Positions 34,111 through 47,392 of a stretch of 64,000 nt of DNA are shown piece after piece. How positions within the stretch are numbered: the stretch's first letter is position 1; each line of letters starts with the position of its first letter. The position numbers were made by a program, and so were the translations under genes. The notes under the pieces are model-generated. The model was not told the DNA's origin. It saw only the letters and a list, made by a program, of their open reading frames with translations, and did no database searches. The stretch spans positions 18,220 through 82,219 of the forward strand of contig SGPL01000083.1 of the NCBI GenBank assembly GCA_004802705.1, read 5' to 3'. The DNA comes from Bondarzewia mesenterica. Its lineage: Eukaryota > Basidiomycota > Agaricomycetes > Russulales > Bondarzewiaceae.

Positions 34111-37100
34111 ATGCTTTCTCCGCGGCCACCTCAAGAGGCTACCGATATCTTCTCTCTGTCCGATCAGGTTCTAGCTGACAGGTTACAATTCATTGAAGAA
34201 GTAGGTCGCATACCCAGTATGCTCATTATTGACCTTTTAAGTCTCTTCCGTAGATTGGTTTTGGAAATTGGGGAAGCGTCTGGCTCTGTCGACCAAAGTC
34301 TGCTCGAACGAAAGAACCTGAAGAAGACATCCAAGTTGCTGTGAAACTTGTTCACCGTTCCAAGACAGCAACCACTGCCGCCCGCGTACGATCATTGTAA
34401 GTTCATTAGCATTCATGCCAGGTTACCCATGTCTGATGATGTGTAGATGGAATGAAATGAAGATTGTTCGGTCCTTCAAGAACGATCCACATCCCTCAAT
34501 CGTCCCTTTCCATTCCTTCATCATCACTCCTTCATACGCATTGATCACCATGTAAGTTTCGTTTTCTTTTCTCCAATCCTGATGCATACTAGGTGTATAA
34601 TGTGTGGAAGGTGGGGAAGGCCTATTTAGATTCTGGAAGGGGGGGACGTCGTTCGACCTCAGGAGAATTCTTTGATCATCCTTGTTAACATGTCGCTGCT
34701 TCCAGGGACTATCTCCCAGAACTAATCCCTGTGGAAGTCCCAGAAGTCAAGGCAAGGGAATGGTTCCGCTCCTTGTTATCGGGCGTCCAATTCCTTCACA
34801 AGCGCGGTGTCGTTCACAATGATATTAAGTAAGTATCTCCCCTCAGCCTCGTATGTAGCGACAGAGACCTCATGCCCGCAGACCTGCGAACATTCTCATT
34901 TCGCATGACCACGTTCCAGTTCTCGTTGACTTTGGTTTTGCCGAGAAATATGATGTCAAGTCATCGAAGGCATTCCACAGTAACCTTACATATGGCACAC
35001 CAGAGGTATGAGTGTGCGGTTGTTACTTCCTTGCCAACATGCTTACACTCTGTTGCCTATCAGTACCTCTCTCCTGAGCGAGCCCGAGGGTTGCCGCATG
35101 ACACTCGCAAATCAGACGTTTGGTCGCTCGGCATCACGTTCTTCGAAGTCCTTGTAGGAAGAACGCCGTTCGAATTCGCAGAAGGCGAACAATTTTCCAC
35201 TAAGGAAGACTTGGAGAAGTATTGGGGTCGTACTGTGAGTGAACAAGTGCTGACAGCATTGAAAAATATACTGAAGGAAAGGTTGCTCCTTAGCTGCGAG
35301 GGAAGTGGGTAGGTACGTGGAAGATGTCCAAGAGTGCAGAAAGATTGCTGCGTCGGATGATCCAACCGAATGCAGACCTTCGCTGCATGGCCACGGACGT
35401 GATGGCAGATTCTTACTGGACGGAGTACAAAGACGCTGTTGTCTCGTCTCACCGTACGTCCTCTCTAACCTCTCCCTATTCTTTGTTCTTACTCTATCGA
35501 ACTGATACCCCTTAACCTGTTTCAGGCAAATCCGCGAGCGTGTCGTACGTTGCATCGCCACTCTCTTTGGTTGTGGGGAAGGACAGTGCGAAGCTCATTG
35601 ACATCATCTCTCCATGGTCCACTCGACGTCTCAGCAAAGACCAGCGCGAGAAGGAGCGGAAGACCAAGGGCGGTAAGGTTGCCATGTCGGCCGGCAAGGA
35701 GAACGCCTCACTCGCGGTCCCGAAGACAAGGAAGGACAACGACGCCGCACTTGCGCCTGCACGCGCAGGCCACACGCGTTCGCGTTCGCAACCCCGCGTT
35801 CAGGCCGTGGAAGGTGACAACCTCTCCTTCGCAATGCCCTATTCTTCGATTTTTGATGCACGTGGGGCTAACGTTGTGGTTGTGATTTTTTTTGCTGTAG
35901 CTATTGCGCAAACAAAGAAACGCGTAGGTGTCGCTTCTATTAACATCTTGGCCCCGATCCGCGGATCCCCGCCGGTGACACCCAACGTGCGCAAGGACAA
36001 GGCTGCCCCTGCATCCGCGCTGGGCAAGGAGAATGCTACTTCTGCAGCTGCCATTGGTGCGCGCAAGCATTCAATCCCTCGAAAGCCCGTGCCGCCAGTG
36101 AACAGTAGGGATTTCGCACCGAAAGCGCCGCCGAAGAGTCGAGATGTTGTGCGGAAGGCTGGTCGTGTATTGGCAGATCGGACGGCACATGTGATGAATA
36201 CGAATGACGCGAGCAAGAGTGGGAATGCGGATGCGAAAAAGGCCGTGAAGGATGAACAAGGGAACAGTCCGGCGATTGAGGAGGGAAAGAGCCAGGCTGA
36301 GGAGGGAAAGAGCATGGGAAGTGTGCACGATCGGATGAGAGAGTGGGAGAGAGAAAGGGAGCGGTTGAGGGATATAGTGAGGATGAAAGAGGATAGAGGG
36401 GACAGGAAGAAGGTGACAGAGGAGTCCGGAACCGAAAGGGGGACTCCGGAGAGGGCGGAGAGAGTAGATGAAAGGAGGGCGCACAGTGAGGACATCTTGA
36501 GGGATGACATTGTACGCAATGCGGTGCATGTTTCAAGAACACCCTCGGGCAGCGTTTCGTCCACGCCAATGTCTCCTGGTATGACTTGCCATCTTCTCGT
36601 CAATAAAGTTATTCGCTAACCCATTCTAACGTCTGCTAGACATGAATTTCTCCTTCCAGGATTCTTTCCCTCGCTCTGTCTCTGCTAACGAGTCCGGGCT
36701 AAGCCTATTCAAGCAGAGTCTCAAAATTTCCATAGGTAGAGGTCCCATTTCCATGATATTGATTAGTGATTCTCAACCGGTCTTGCCTGCAGGCAAAACT
36801 GTGCAAATGTACAAATCTTCGACCCTCGGATGCTTCAATCGACGATCCACGCAGACGCCGTCGACAACTGCAGAGGACGTTAGTAGAGAACAATCATGGG
36901 ATGACGATGAACTCATTCAACAAGGTATGTTCTGATACGCAGTGATTATGGTCGGCCCTTCTTGACCTAACACAAATTTTAGCCGATTCCACTTTGCCTG
37001 TCGTTCGTCAAGCCGTTCGTAATGAGCGCGCTGGCGTTGACAGTAGAGCAGACAGGATGACAATTTGGATCCAGAACGTAGAGAGTAAGTTTGTACATCT

Positions 37101-38303
37101 TCTTTCGATACAGTGATACTGACCTGCCTTCGCTTAATTGCAGAGGTCGTCGAAGATGCTCGTCAGAACTTTGCCTCTTCCAATGTTACTCAGCTTCCTC
37201 CCCTTCCCATTGCCCCTCCCGTCCCGCGCTCTGCATCGCGCAATAAAACGGGACGCGCGGCTCGCCTACCGCGCAAGGTTCTGGCAGCCAGTCAGATCTT
37301 CCAGCAGGATGTGGATCAAAGCCTCGTGAATGATTACAGGATGTCGACGACCTCGACATCAACGTCTCCAGTGGCTAATGTCACTTTGTGCTTCCCAGAC
37401 CATACTTTACAGGCATTACCGTCTGAAGAGCTCAGCCAAGTGCTGGGTGTCGGACAGAGTCCACCCAGAGTGCGGCGTGCCACCGTCACTGGGCGCTCTC
37501 CAGAGAAGAATGCCATTATAGAAGCCGAGTCTCCGTCCAAGCGCAAGGAGAAGTCCAAATCACAGAACGATTTACTCTCCCGGCCGATCACAGCCATTGC
37601 TAAACTGCAATTTGAATTGGAGAGATGTGAGTATCACTGTCCGAGCTTCTCTTCGATCATTTCTGACTGGAAGCCCTCATAGTGGCTCAACCTTCCGCGC
37701 CTCTGCCGCTGTCTGCAGTCATTGACAGGAGTATCTTCATCGCGGATCCTCTCTCTGTGAGACGAGGAGTGCCCGATGTACCACAGACACCGTCGATTCA
37801 AGTCTACACATCAGGACCATCTGGCACCGATAGTCTTGCAGCATTTCCCTTCAACGTGGAGCCTTACCCTATCAGGGTACCATCAACAACCTCCCCCATC
37901 AATGAATCACCCACCACTCAACGCCACGTCGAAGGCGTGTATGACCGCTTTCTGATGGCTACGACAGGCGTCAAGCGCGTCGGACGCGGATACCAATCAG
38001 ACAACGTTGGACCCATGTCAAATGTCCCACAAGTCGGATCACAAAAACCTGTGCCGAGGATGTTCCACTCAACATCACGTCATCCGATGCCCCCCACCCG
38101 TGTCAAGCGATGACATCGAGAAGCGCAGGACGGTTAGCGTGGACGAGCTCGGGATCATGCAGTCCTGCAGCGTGGACGTCGGTGGGGAAACGCAGATACA
38201 GGTGTTGAAAGACGAGCGCTCGAATACCGTCCGCAACGTTCGACGTGCCATCAAGGCCATTGTCACCGGCAAAACAGCCTCGAAAGGTTCTAGAGTGGAC
38301 TGA
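34111..38303 (+). CDS. Divergent serine/threonine protein kinase with long disordered C-terminal region
   Basis: The N-terminal third is a protein kinase. Exon 1 (34111-34200) reads MLSPRPPQEATDIFSLSDQV, and exon 2 starts at 34254 with IGFGNWGSVWLCRP, the glycine-rich loop. Other motifs are VAVKLVHRSK (ATP Lys), KRGVVHNDIKPANILI (catalytic loop with HND instead of HRD), VLVDFGFAEKYD (DFG) and GTPEYLSPERARGLPHDT (activation-loop end). The remaining two thirds are low-complexity, rich in Ser, Pro, Lys and Arg. They include two GKENA-like boxes (SAGKENASLA and ALGKENATSA) and a charged coil RMREWERERERLRDIVRMKE. Near the C-terminus the reading frame changes inside a C6 tract (38090-38095): the frame ending ..HPMPP stops soon after, while the frame VSSDDIEKRRTVSVDELGIM continues to 38303. 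I treat this as one gene with a probable one-base error. The gene name is unknown. Confidence 0.8.
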
Positions 38304-38907
38304 GTGCTTTCGGTCTGCATGATTCTCTATCCCATTTCTTTTGTATCTAACTTCGCCATCGCTATGCCACTCCGGCCCTTCCACTCCTTTCGGATTGACC
38401 TCACTATCCATCTGTCACTTATGCTTTTCTCACTTCTATTCACGAGTATCATTTCGCACTTTCTGTGTTTATATCGTCATATCATGGTCTCTCTTATATC
38501 TCGTCTCGCAATTCATCTCGTCGTAATCTCCATCTCTTTTGTTTATCGCCGGTTTTGCTGCTCATCGCTATCCTCGTCTTGCTGTCCAGTTGATGTTCAT
38601 ATGTCTAATTATGTTTCCTCCCGCGTGGATGATTTTTTATACTTCGATTACGAACTGTATCTGCTGCGCACGATTTTTTCTCTTCTCGTTTCGTTTTACG
38701 CATTGAATGCTATTTACGCCTTCCAGTGTTCGTCTTCGCACGTTCTTCGTCTTTACCATACCTTATGAGGCGATGTCTTACGAGTCTTACATGTAGCCAG
38801 TGCTAAATGAATAAATCAAACAAACAGCCTGCGTACACAATAATTGCAGTGTAAAAATACATTCGAGAGCACCATGGTGGGAAACGCAAGACAATTAGCA
38901 AGAGATA
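38304..38907. other. Convergent 3' region, strongly T/C-rich on the plus strand
   Basis: The kinase and TPR genes converge here. The plus strand is pyrimidine-rich, which leaves a long open frame (38304-38768) whose hydrophobic translation is a composition artefact. No gene is called. Confidence 0.5.
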
Positions 38908-41900
38908 TTATGACGGTCCAACCCGATTCCGCTGCAACGTCACAGGTTTTCCTCCAGAGCCACTACCGTCTGCAGGCTTCAGCCGTTTCGCTAACGAATC
39001 TCCAGCAGAGCCCTCCCCATCTTCCCGTGCGCGCTTCGCAGCAGCTCCCATGATAGATACGCCTCCGGTTGTAGTGGCGGCATGATGAGCTGCAGCTGCG
39101 TCGGCAGGAGGTGTAGATGCAGTGCCGCGGATATGAATCCCTCGACCTGTGCCTCTACCTCGACCATGTCCTGGGTGGGTTCCTGCTGTGAGAGGAGCAG
39201 CAGCAGCTAGACTCGGTTTGCGAGGAAGAGCTGAAGTCGCAGGATTTCGTAGAGCACCGCGACCGGCACCTTGGGGTGGACCAGCTGCTGCGAGAGAAGT
39301 TGATGGTGTTGCCGTATGGGAGGTGGGAGGCGCTTGCGGTGGTGGGGCAGACGATGTGGACGCGACAGGAGCAGCCGATGATGTATCAGTAATCAGACCG
39401 CTCTTTTTCCACTGCTCGATTTGTGCCTCCAATGCCTTGACGCGCGATTGCGACCTCACCAGCTGACTGTCCTTCATCTTCATCTTCAGCTGCCCTTCCA
39501 GCCTTCCAGCCTCCATAGCTTTCGAGATCTCCTCCTCGCGTTTAGCATTTAGCACCTTTTCGCGTGCGGCAACTGCAGCTCGGATGGCCTGCTGCTGGTC
39601 TGTGGATGTCGACATTGTAGACAAAGATTCCTTCGCTTGGGACACCGCTGTGTCAACAGCAGCCTTCAACTCCTCGTTATGCTTCGCGACGAGGCGTTGT
39701 TCTAGAGCCTTAAGCTCTTCGGTATGCTTCCTGATGAGGTTCTCGGGAGGTACGGCCGAGGTGCTGTTTTGGAGCTCACTCCTCGTCTTGTCGACTGCAG
39801 CCTTGACAGCGGCCTCTTGATCCGCGATAGCTCGCTGACGAGCCATGTGTAACTCTTGTAGTCTCGATTGGTACTTTTGCTATGGACCAGACACATGAGC
39901 ACGCCTACAGAAAATCGAGTAGTTAACGTACATTAGCCATCTTGAGATTGCGCGCCTCCTCTTTGATCTTATCAGCCTCATCTTTGGCAACCTGTGTCCA
40001 TCTGATCAATCACAATACCGACACAGAATCAATCATATATACCTTCGCTTGCGCGGAGGCTTCATCACGAGTCTTGACAAGTTGGGCCTTCTCAACCTCC
40101 CAACTTTCATTGGGGAAGTTCGTTGTAGCCGCTGAAGCTGCCGAAGTCGCTTTCTCAGCCAGCAGACGATCTCGCTCCTCCGTAAGAGATGCCTAAATCA
40201 AAAAAATGAGTGAAGGTTGGTTTGATGCCTAGAGAGAGGCATACGATTTGAACAGTTTGGTCGGAGATAGGGGCAGGCGGTTCCGCCTTTCGTGCTTTCT
40301 CCTGCTGGAGAGCTTGTTCAAGGGTCACTTTCTCTCTGCGAATCTTCTCCAGCTCCTGCGCAATCTGCTGGGAGGACTCGCTGGCCGTCGAAGCCTTCAG
40401 TGCGTCGCGTTCAGCGATGATGGCTTTTAGCTGAGTCTGCACACCCTGCAGCTCTTTCGTCAATTGTGTCTTCTCCGAGATCAACCGAGTTTTATCGCCG
40501 TTGACTTGACCCAACTTCTGCTTAAACGCCGTCTCGGTTCGCATCTTTAACTCTCTATGTTCTCTGATGTTCTTTTCCAAGTCCGCGACCTAAAACGCAA
40601 AGCCAGGCGCTTAGTTTACGACCACGCAACAAAGTTTAGTACTCACGTAGGCTTGTCTCTCCTGAATCTCTTGGTCACGAGCAGACAACAAGGCCTCGGA
40701 AGCAGCCATGTCTGACTTCAATCGCTCTATCTCGTCTTTGAGAGCTTGCACCTCAGCAGGATCAATCCTGTCATACTTGATAAAATGAAGTGAGGCATGA
40801 ATGCATGTACAGAAACCATGATCAACGTACCTTGCTGAGCAACTGAGAGCTGCGTTCCTGCCACTTCTTGTTTTCTTCTTCTAGTCGGGAAATGTGGATC
40901 TGATGCGCCTCGCTTTCAGCCTGCGCCACCCGAACTTGTTCCCGCAGCGGTTCAATCTCTGCAGACATAGCCTTGAGTTTGGCACCCAACTCCCGGGCAC
41001 GCTTGGCTCGAGCCTCCGATTCAGCACGCAGCGTCGCATTGCTCTCGCGAAGGATGGTGAGCTGATTGATCTTCTCGAGAAGCTCGGCGTGTTGAGCGTC
41101 GGTCGCCGCGGAGGCGACAGCCCTTTCACGTTCCTGTGTATAGGGTGAATCCCCTACACTTAAGAAGATGATGAAGAAAAATGTACCTCGGAAAGTGTAG
41201 TCCTGGTATCCTCAAGATCTTGAGTGAGGTGGCTACTTTGTGTCTTCAGGCGAGTATTCTCCTGCCTGCTAAGCTCGAGCTGCATGTCTACGATTTCCTT
41301 TTCTCTCCGAAGGTAAGCAATGACCCTGCGCAAGTCGGAAAGTTTCTCATCAAGATCACCGGAGGCCTCACTTTCGCCAGATGGAACAGAGGATGCGTCG
41401 GCGGCCTGTCGAATACGCGCAGCTTGCGAACTGACGGAGTCCAGGTGCTGATGCAAAACCTTGTTCTGCTCAGTCAACTCTTTCGTCCTAGAGATCCCGG
41501 GAGAAACATTGAGCTCTCCGATCGTAAGAAGTAAAAATGAACCTACCTCGCCGTTAGATCGGCAATCTCTTTGTCAAGGGCCTGTCTCTGCTGGGTCCAA
41601 CTCGCCTCCGACGAAGCCAATTTCGCTTGAGCAGTCTCAGCGCTGGCCAAATGGGTCCTGGACTCGGCTTGCACTTTGCCTAGCTGCTCCTTGAGATTCC
41701 CGAGGTCGCGAAGAGACTCGCCGTGCGCGATCACTTCGTTCTTGTACTTAGTCTCCGCAGCCTACGGTTCGAAGTCAGCGTGTTGCATGTAAAGATCAAT
41801 CGCGATGAGTCAACGTACTTTGACACGTTCTTCCTGCTGGCGGATCTCGGCTTCGCGGGTCGTCCTGTCCTCCGCAACATGCTTCTCGGTCGTAGTGAGT

Positions 41901-44900
41901 TCGACAATCGTATCTTCGAGAGTCCGTTTGTCGTTAGCCCAAGCCTCTCGGTCGCTTTCAAACACGCGTTTCATCTCAGAGGCAGCATCGCGAGCTTCAC
42001 TCAGCTCTTGTTGGACAACGCGAAGGCTCTCTTGGAGAGCATTGTACTCAGACTGTGAACGAAAATCAATGTCAATGTCTGTCCGCTGATACAAACTGCA
42101 TACCTCTTGCTTGGCAAGCTGAGCTTCGGTGGAGGCCTTGTACTCGTCATGTGTTGTGCTCAAAGTCGACAACGCCAACTCGTTAGCCTGGCTGATCTCC
42201 TGGAATTGTTGAACATGGTTTCGAGCGTTAGCCAGATCTACCTCTGTCACCTTCAATGCAGCACTAGGCGGGAATATCAGCTCCGACGGTCCAATAGAGG
42301 AAGAAGCGAGTAGAAAGAAAGCACATGGCTTACCGAAGTTCAGCAACCTCAGCCTCAAGCTGTTGTTCTCGACTCATATCATCTGAAACTGACTGCTGTG
42401 TGACACCGTTGACGGCGGAAACCCGGCGCTCATACACGGCAAGTTTTTCTTCATTGCCCTGGAGCTGCTTCGAAAGATCCGCGACACGTTCCTCAAGGTG
42501 CGTCTTGCTTGTCTCCGCACTGACCAGTGCTTCGCGAGTCTGCGACAACTCTTGAGCCTAAGGATGGATTATTAGATACGAAGTATGAAATGCGGAACAC
42601 GCAAGATTATCTTACAGTCTTGTCAATGCGTGCCCGAAACTCCTTGGTGTCGACTTCCTTGTGAAGACTGAGGTGACGAATGGTGTCGCGTTCTTGACTG
42701 AGTTGATTCCTGAGATCCTGACTGACAAAGTGAAAGCACCCCGTCAGGCGTTGGTGCAAGAGGTAAAGAATGATTGGATCCTACCTTTGGTTCTCCAGCG
42801 TCTGCATCTGGCTCTCAAGTCGACGTCTGTCATTCTCGCCGGAGCGCTCAAGGTCGTTGTGCATTTTCTGGACGTTGGCCATAAGATCAGATAAGTATGA
42901 GCGCTCGACGGAGAGCGCCTTGTTCTCCTCCAGCAGGCGGCTCTGAACACTCTGTTATTATGAATGTTGAGCAACGATGTTTATATGCTAATCGGATACA
43001 CTGACCTCCCAAATCTTCTTCTCCGCGCGAAGGTTGGCGCACTCGTTGATGAGCTGCTCAATCTTGGCATTGGCATCAATCAACTCCGCAGTAGCACGGC
43101 TACATTCAATGTCCGCGCGCGCATACCGATCACGAAGCTCTTGAAGACGCTTATTCATATCCTTCAGGTCGTCAGCCTGAACCGCATATTGTTCGAGATC
43201 TATTTTGTGACGTTCTGGAAGGCGTCAATGAGCACAATGTTTATGTGCGTATGAATAGGCCACTTACCCCCCATGTATTCGATTTTCGCGTTAGCCTTTG
43301 CAAGCGTTGCATTGAGTTGGCCATTTTCACGCTGAATCTGGACGAATTCCTCACGCAGCCGGCCACTGTCGACGCCCGTTTCTGTCCTGTACGCGTCAAA
43401 CTGGCCCCGGATCTCAACCAGTTCTTTCGCCAAGTCGGAGTCCGCTGCAGGTTGTACAGACCCATTCTCCAAGTTGCCCTTGTTTTGCACTGCCGAACTA
43501 GGATGCCCGTTCGCTCGTTCTGCATGCGCCAGCATACTTCTCAGAGAGTCCCGATCCTTGATGTATGCCTGGATCATGATTTCACTGCTCTTCTTCTGGC
43601 TGTCGAGTTGCGCCTGCAACTCCTGGATTGCATCGTGGGCTTCACGCACCGCCTCAGACTGCTCCTTCTCCAGCGCTTCTCGATAATCGCTTTCCTCAGC
43701 CTCCATCTTGGCACCTAGTTCGCGCACGATCCTAAGAAGCTTCTGGTTCTGCTCCTGCAGGCCACCAATAGACCTGAACAAAACCAGATTGTTCGTGATG
43801 ACATCTTCAATGTTTTCGGAGGGACGGGTGGATGGGTCCTGTTCCAGATCGTCGTCGGATGGGATCGACGGGTCTTGCTGGCGGCCCACTTCCTTCAGGA
43901 GCACTTGTAACTGGCGTCCAAGATCGTTCAGCTGCTTCTGGAGGAGAGCGTTCTCGCGTCCGCTGCGGGCAAGCTTCTGGGAGGCCTCTTGAGCATTGGA
44001 TACCGCGGTGTCACGTTCTCCTAGTGCTTCCGCAAGCTGAGCAGAGAGCTGCGTTGCTTCTGACTGAAGGCGTTCGTATTCTTCGCGTTGCTGAGCGAGA
44101 ATGGGGGCCTACAACGACATTATGAGAAAGAGAAATAGGCAAGGGATAATTGAACCTTACCCTCTCTTCGATCTGTGCAAGCACAGCAGATAACGTTCGG
44201 TCCATATGGTCGTATTCGGCCGTCTTTTGTGCATAGTCATCTTGCAGACGCACGTAGTCCGCATACACCTCAGTAAACGTCTTCCCACTTCGCTGAGAAC
44301 GACTCGCCATTGCCACCGTCGGACTCAAACCCATCATGCCCTGCATGAAGAAATCTGGCGTGGCACCTCGGGCAGGCGTAGACGGTGTCCCGCCTGTCGC
44401 CGGCACTAGAAATTCACCCCTGTTCACCTTCTCCAATACACGCTCCATCTCTTCAATTCTGTTCTCGGCCTCATCAGCACGCTGCTTCTCTTGCGCAATC
44501 TCCTCTTTCAACACCGCCTCTCTGCGCTCGGCACGGTCACCCACTCCCGCCCACTCCTCCTCGATGCCCTCGACGATCGACTTCGCTTGCGCCTCTCGCT
44601 CCTCCATCATCTGCACGAGCCGCCGAAGCCCGGCCGCCTCGCTTGAGTAGGTGGCCTCTTGCTCTGCGAGTCGCCCCCGTCAGTTCCTGCACCCGAGCCA
44701 ATTGCTGTGTGAGCTGTTGCGACTGTGCATTGTGTGCGGACTGCAACGCCTTGAGTGTTCCCTCAGTTGACGCATGCGTCTGCACCAAGGAATCATGGGC
44801 AGATTGCAGCTGTGACAGCTCAGAGTGCTTAGAATGCCGGTACTTGGCGAACTCCTCCGACTTGGTCGCAAGCTCTGATGTTGCGCGCTCGGCTTCGTCC

Positions 44901-45803
44901 TTGGCAAGTTGGAGTTGTTGCGTAAGGGTGTCGAGCTTGAACTTAAGGAAAGTTGAGTGGTGATATCTGAAAAGTAGTACTGAAACTTGCCTTGGTCGAG
45001 GTTTCAGTGGAGCGAAGCTCCCGAAGTTGGTTCTCCAGGGTCTGGTGGTCATGCCGGGCTTGCTTAAGATTGGCGCGAAGAGTTTGGATCTCCTCTGCGT
45101 TCAGTAGCATGATGAGCAGCGAAAGCGAAGTAGTAAGGGGGGAAGGTTTGCATACCATCTCTCTGACTACTATCCTCCTTTAATCGGCTAACAACACCAA
45201 TAAGGTCGCGCTTCTCCCTTTCTGTATCCTCAACTCTCCGTTTCAAGGATTCAACCTCAGTGGATGAAGATGACTGATAACTGGACAAATTAGCGACTTG
45301 ACTTTGCAAAGAGCTCTGCGAGAGAGCTGGCAGAATAAAAGCCGTCAGCCACAGGATGAGACACGACAATAACACCGGCGCGTACTCAGCTGGTCGCGCT
45401 CCTGTTTGACTTGCTTCAACTCCTTCTGCAAGTTCTCCAATTCTGTTTCAACCTCCTTTGAAGACGCTTCTCGATCCTGCAGAACTTGATCGAGTTCAAC
45501 GTCCTTCCTCTGCAGGTTCGCGCGCGCCTCCTCCAAGTCTCGTTGTGTGGCGTCGAGGTCAACGGACTGAGCAATGACAAGTCGATACAAAGCAACAATC
45601 GCGTCAGAACCAGGAGAAGCTAGGGGAACATCGGGGAGAAGACTAGTCAGCGCATCGAAGTCAACGTCCTCAGGGATTGTGACTGAGAGNTTGGCTTTTG
45701 AAGCTTCAATCGACTGCTCGCTCGGTGCCGTTTCAACTTCGGTAGAGTCTGCCTCTGTAGGAGCTGCGGCAGCAGCAACCTTGGTTTTTCGTCGGGTCAT
45801 CAT
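38908..45803 (-). CDS. Nuclear-basket coiled-coil nucleoporin TPR/MLP1
   Basis: This is a very large (about 2,000-residue) coiled-coil protein matching the TPR/Mlp1-Mlp2 family, which forms the nuclear basket of the pore and helps with mRNA quality control and spindle-checkpoint anchoring. The start at 45803 reads MMTRRKTKVAAAAAPTEADS, followed by VTIPEDVDFDALTSLLPDVP and heptad-rich segments such as LQRKDVELDQVLQDREASSK. Coils continue for over 5 kb, broken by many short introns. The C-terminus is a disordered Ala/Pro/Arg/Gly tail with GHGRGRGTGRGIHIRGTAST and a basic KRAREDGEGSAGDSLAKRLK, a likely bipartite nuclear-localisation signal, ending NRVGPS at 38908. A one-base frame shift occurs at a C5 tract (44674-44678): LARVQELTG must shift frame to reach LAEQEATYSSEAAGLRRLVQ. 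This is probably a sequence error. One N falls in the N-terminal exon (45690). Confidence 0.88.
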
Positions 45804-47392
45804 CCTGCCGAAGGATGAGGGCAGAAGAAGGGTGAGTAGGTAGAGTGAATTGAGGTGAGGACAATATGCGGCACACGCGCCTCTCGTGTCCTTCGATTAT
45901 GTAATGTAGGTAGCCCTAGGAAGCCGGTAAGTGGTGGCACGGATGGCCTCTACTCGGCCTTAGAACGATTGTCTTCTGTGTGAGGTCTGCAAAGGAGACT
46001 AACTCGGCCTGTACTCTTACAAGCCTGTGTAACGCTTGACTGTCACTGCTCCTTGTACTACGGTGGGTTCGCTCGATCCCCTAGACTTTCTTGGTCGCTT
46101 CCAACCGCCTCCAGTCATATACATTGACTCGCCGTCATTCCACCAGTTGCGCGAGAAGACCATCCAATGTGACAACTATGTATTGAAATCGTTCGTTCCG
46201 AAGCTGTCGTCTTCAGATGCAATATTCAAGAAATTTGTGAGAACGAGACAGCTACGTATTCCTTTGAGTTCATATGTTGTTATACCAATTGAGACTTATA
46301 GATATGCATATCATGATATGCTGTCTTCGCAGTGTCACACAGAACGACTGTCTTCTGTGTAGGTCACTACGGAGACTACGCAGTGGCCAGGTGCGTTTGA
46401 GGGAACCATTCGGAATTTTGCAGCATCCGTTCCGCATACGTCCGTCGCATCAATCGCGATCACAGTCGAAAGCATGCAACAAGTGTTAAGTGAGCCACCA
46501 ACTGGCACATATATTCCAGCCGAAACCCGACTTTTGACGTTGCTTGGGTTTCGCCTAACTTTGGGGCGCACAACTCAGGCCCTAGCGTGTCTTTGAATGT
46601 GTCGGATCTCTAGCATCTTGATCGATTCATCCATGCGATCCTCGCTCTTTAGGTGGAATTTGTTGTGGTGCACTCTACTAATCCTTCAAACTTCGGAGAG
46701 GTCGTAAAAGGTCGTAAACTGAGGGAAAACCGACAGGGTCCGAGTCCACTGTCGGAATAGTTTTGCTCGACAAGCCAGGTTCATGCGTAAGTGCTCGGGA
46801 CGCGAAGCTCCTCGTAATTGAGAGTTGACTGAAAAAACTTCGCGATTGTGGTCGCTGCCGTACGCAGCATGGAGTCGGACGCGAAAGGCTCCTGGCTCCG
46901 ATGCCACTTCCATCATGACCCCCCCCAAGTATTTTCAGATCAAGAGAAGCTCTTTGAGCGATTGCAACCTTCGCGCGAGCTTAGATATCTTCACGCCAAT
47001 ATATCCGTCGCTGGGACCCATGAGAGTAGAGGCTCGAACCCGAAGTTCACATTCTCGAAACCATTGCTCTGTTACTGACCATTGGAAATCCTGGTGATTT
47101 TTTTGCAGCCGCGTTCGGCAGACGCTAGCCTTTCAGTCTCGTTCTAATGAAGAATGGGTATCCCACTCCCGAGGACGAGAGTGCCGTATAGGCCCTCATT
47201 TTCACCGTCACGAATCCCCCGTCGGACGACTCTGAAGTCGATGTCTTTCCCTTCCTACTTTCGCGCTGCCGAAAGAACATGGATAAGCGGATCACCAATT
47301 TGTATAAATCTATTTCCAACTTTCAATTCGATCATGGTTCGACAATACACACCAATGTCCACGAAAACCTCAGCATCGACCCCTCGAAACCT
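45804..47392. other. Long intergenic region between TPR and ATM1
   Basis: This is the TPR promoter side and the ATM1 3' flank. It contains a pair of related direct repeats listed separately. A plus-strand open frame at 46036-46362 and a minus-strand frame at 46928-46686 have no family resemblance and are not called. Confidence 0.4.
45962..46377 (+). repeat. Pair of degenerate direct repeats, about 38 bp each
   Basis: The copies lie at 45962-46000 and 46341-46377. They share AGAACGAYTGTCTTCTGTGT with one mismatch, then a looser AGGTC..GGAGACT. They bracket about 340 bp of unannotated sequence. They could be remnants of a small mobile element or duplicated regulatory sites. Confidence 0.5.

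Noticed and set aside
38304..38768. 154-codon hydrophobic open frame after the kinase gene
   Set aside because: The plus strand is strongly T/C-rich here, which suppresses stops and yields Leu/Ser/Phe by composition alone; no motif or homologue pattern is visible.
39149..39466. Plus-strand frames antisense to TPR/MLP1
   Set aside because: GC-rich antisense shadows of the Ala/Pro/Gly-rich C-terminal tail of TPR.
46036..46362. 108-codon plus-strand open frame between TPR and ATM1
   Set aside because: No recognisable motif, partly overlaps a repeat pair, and no supporting splice sites.
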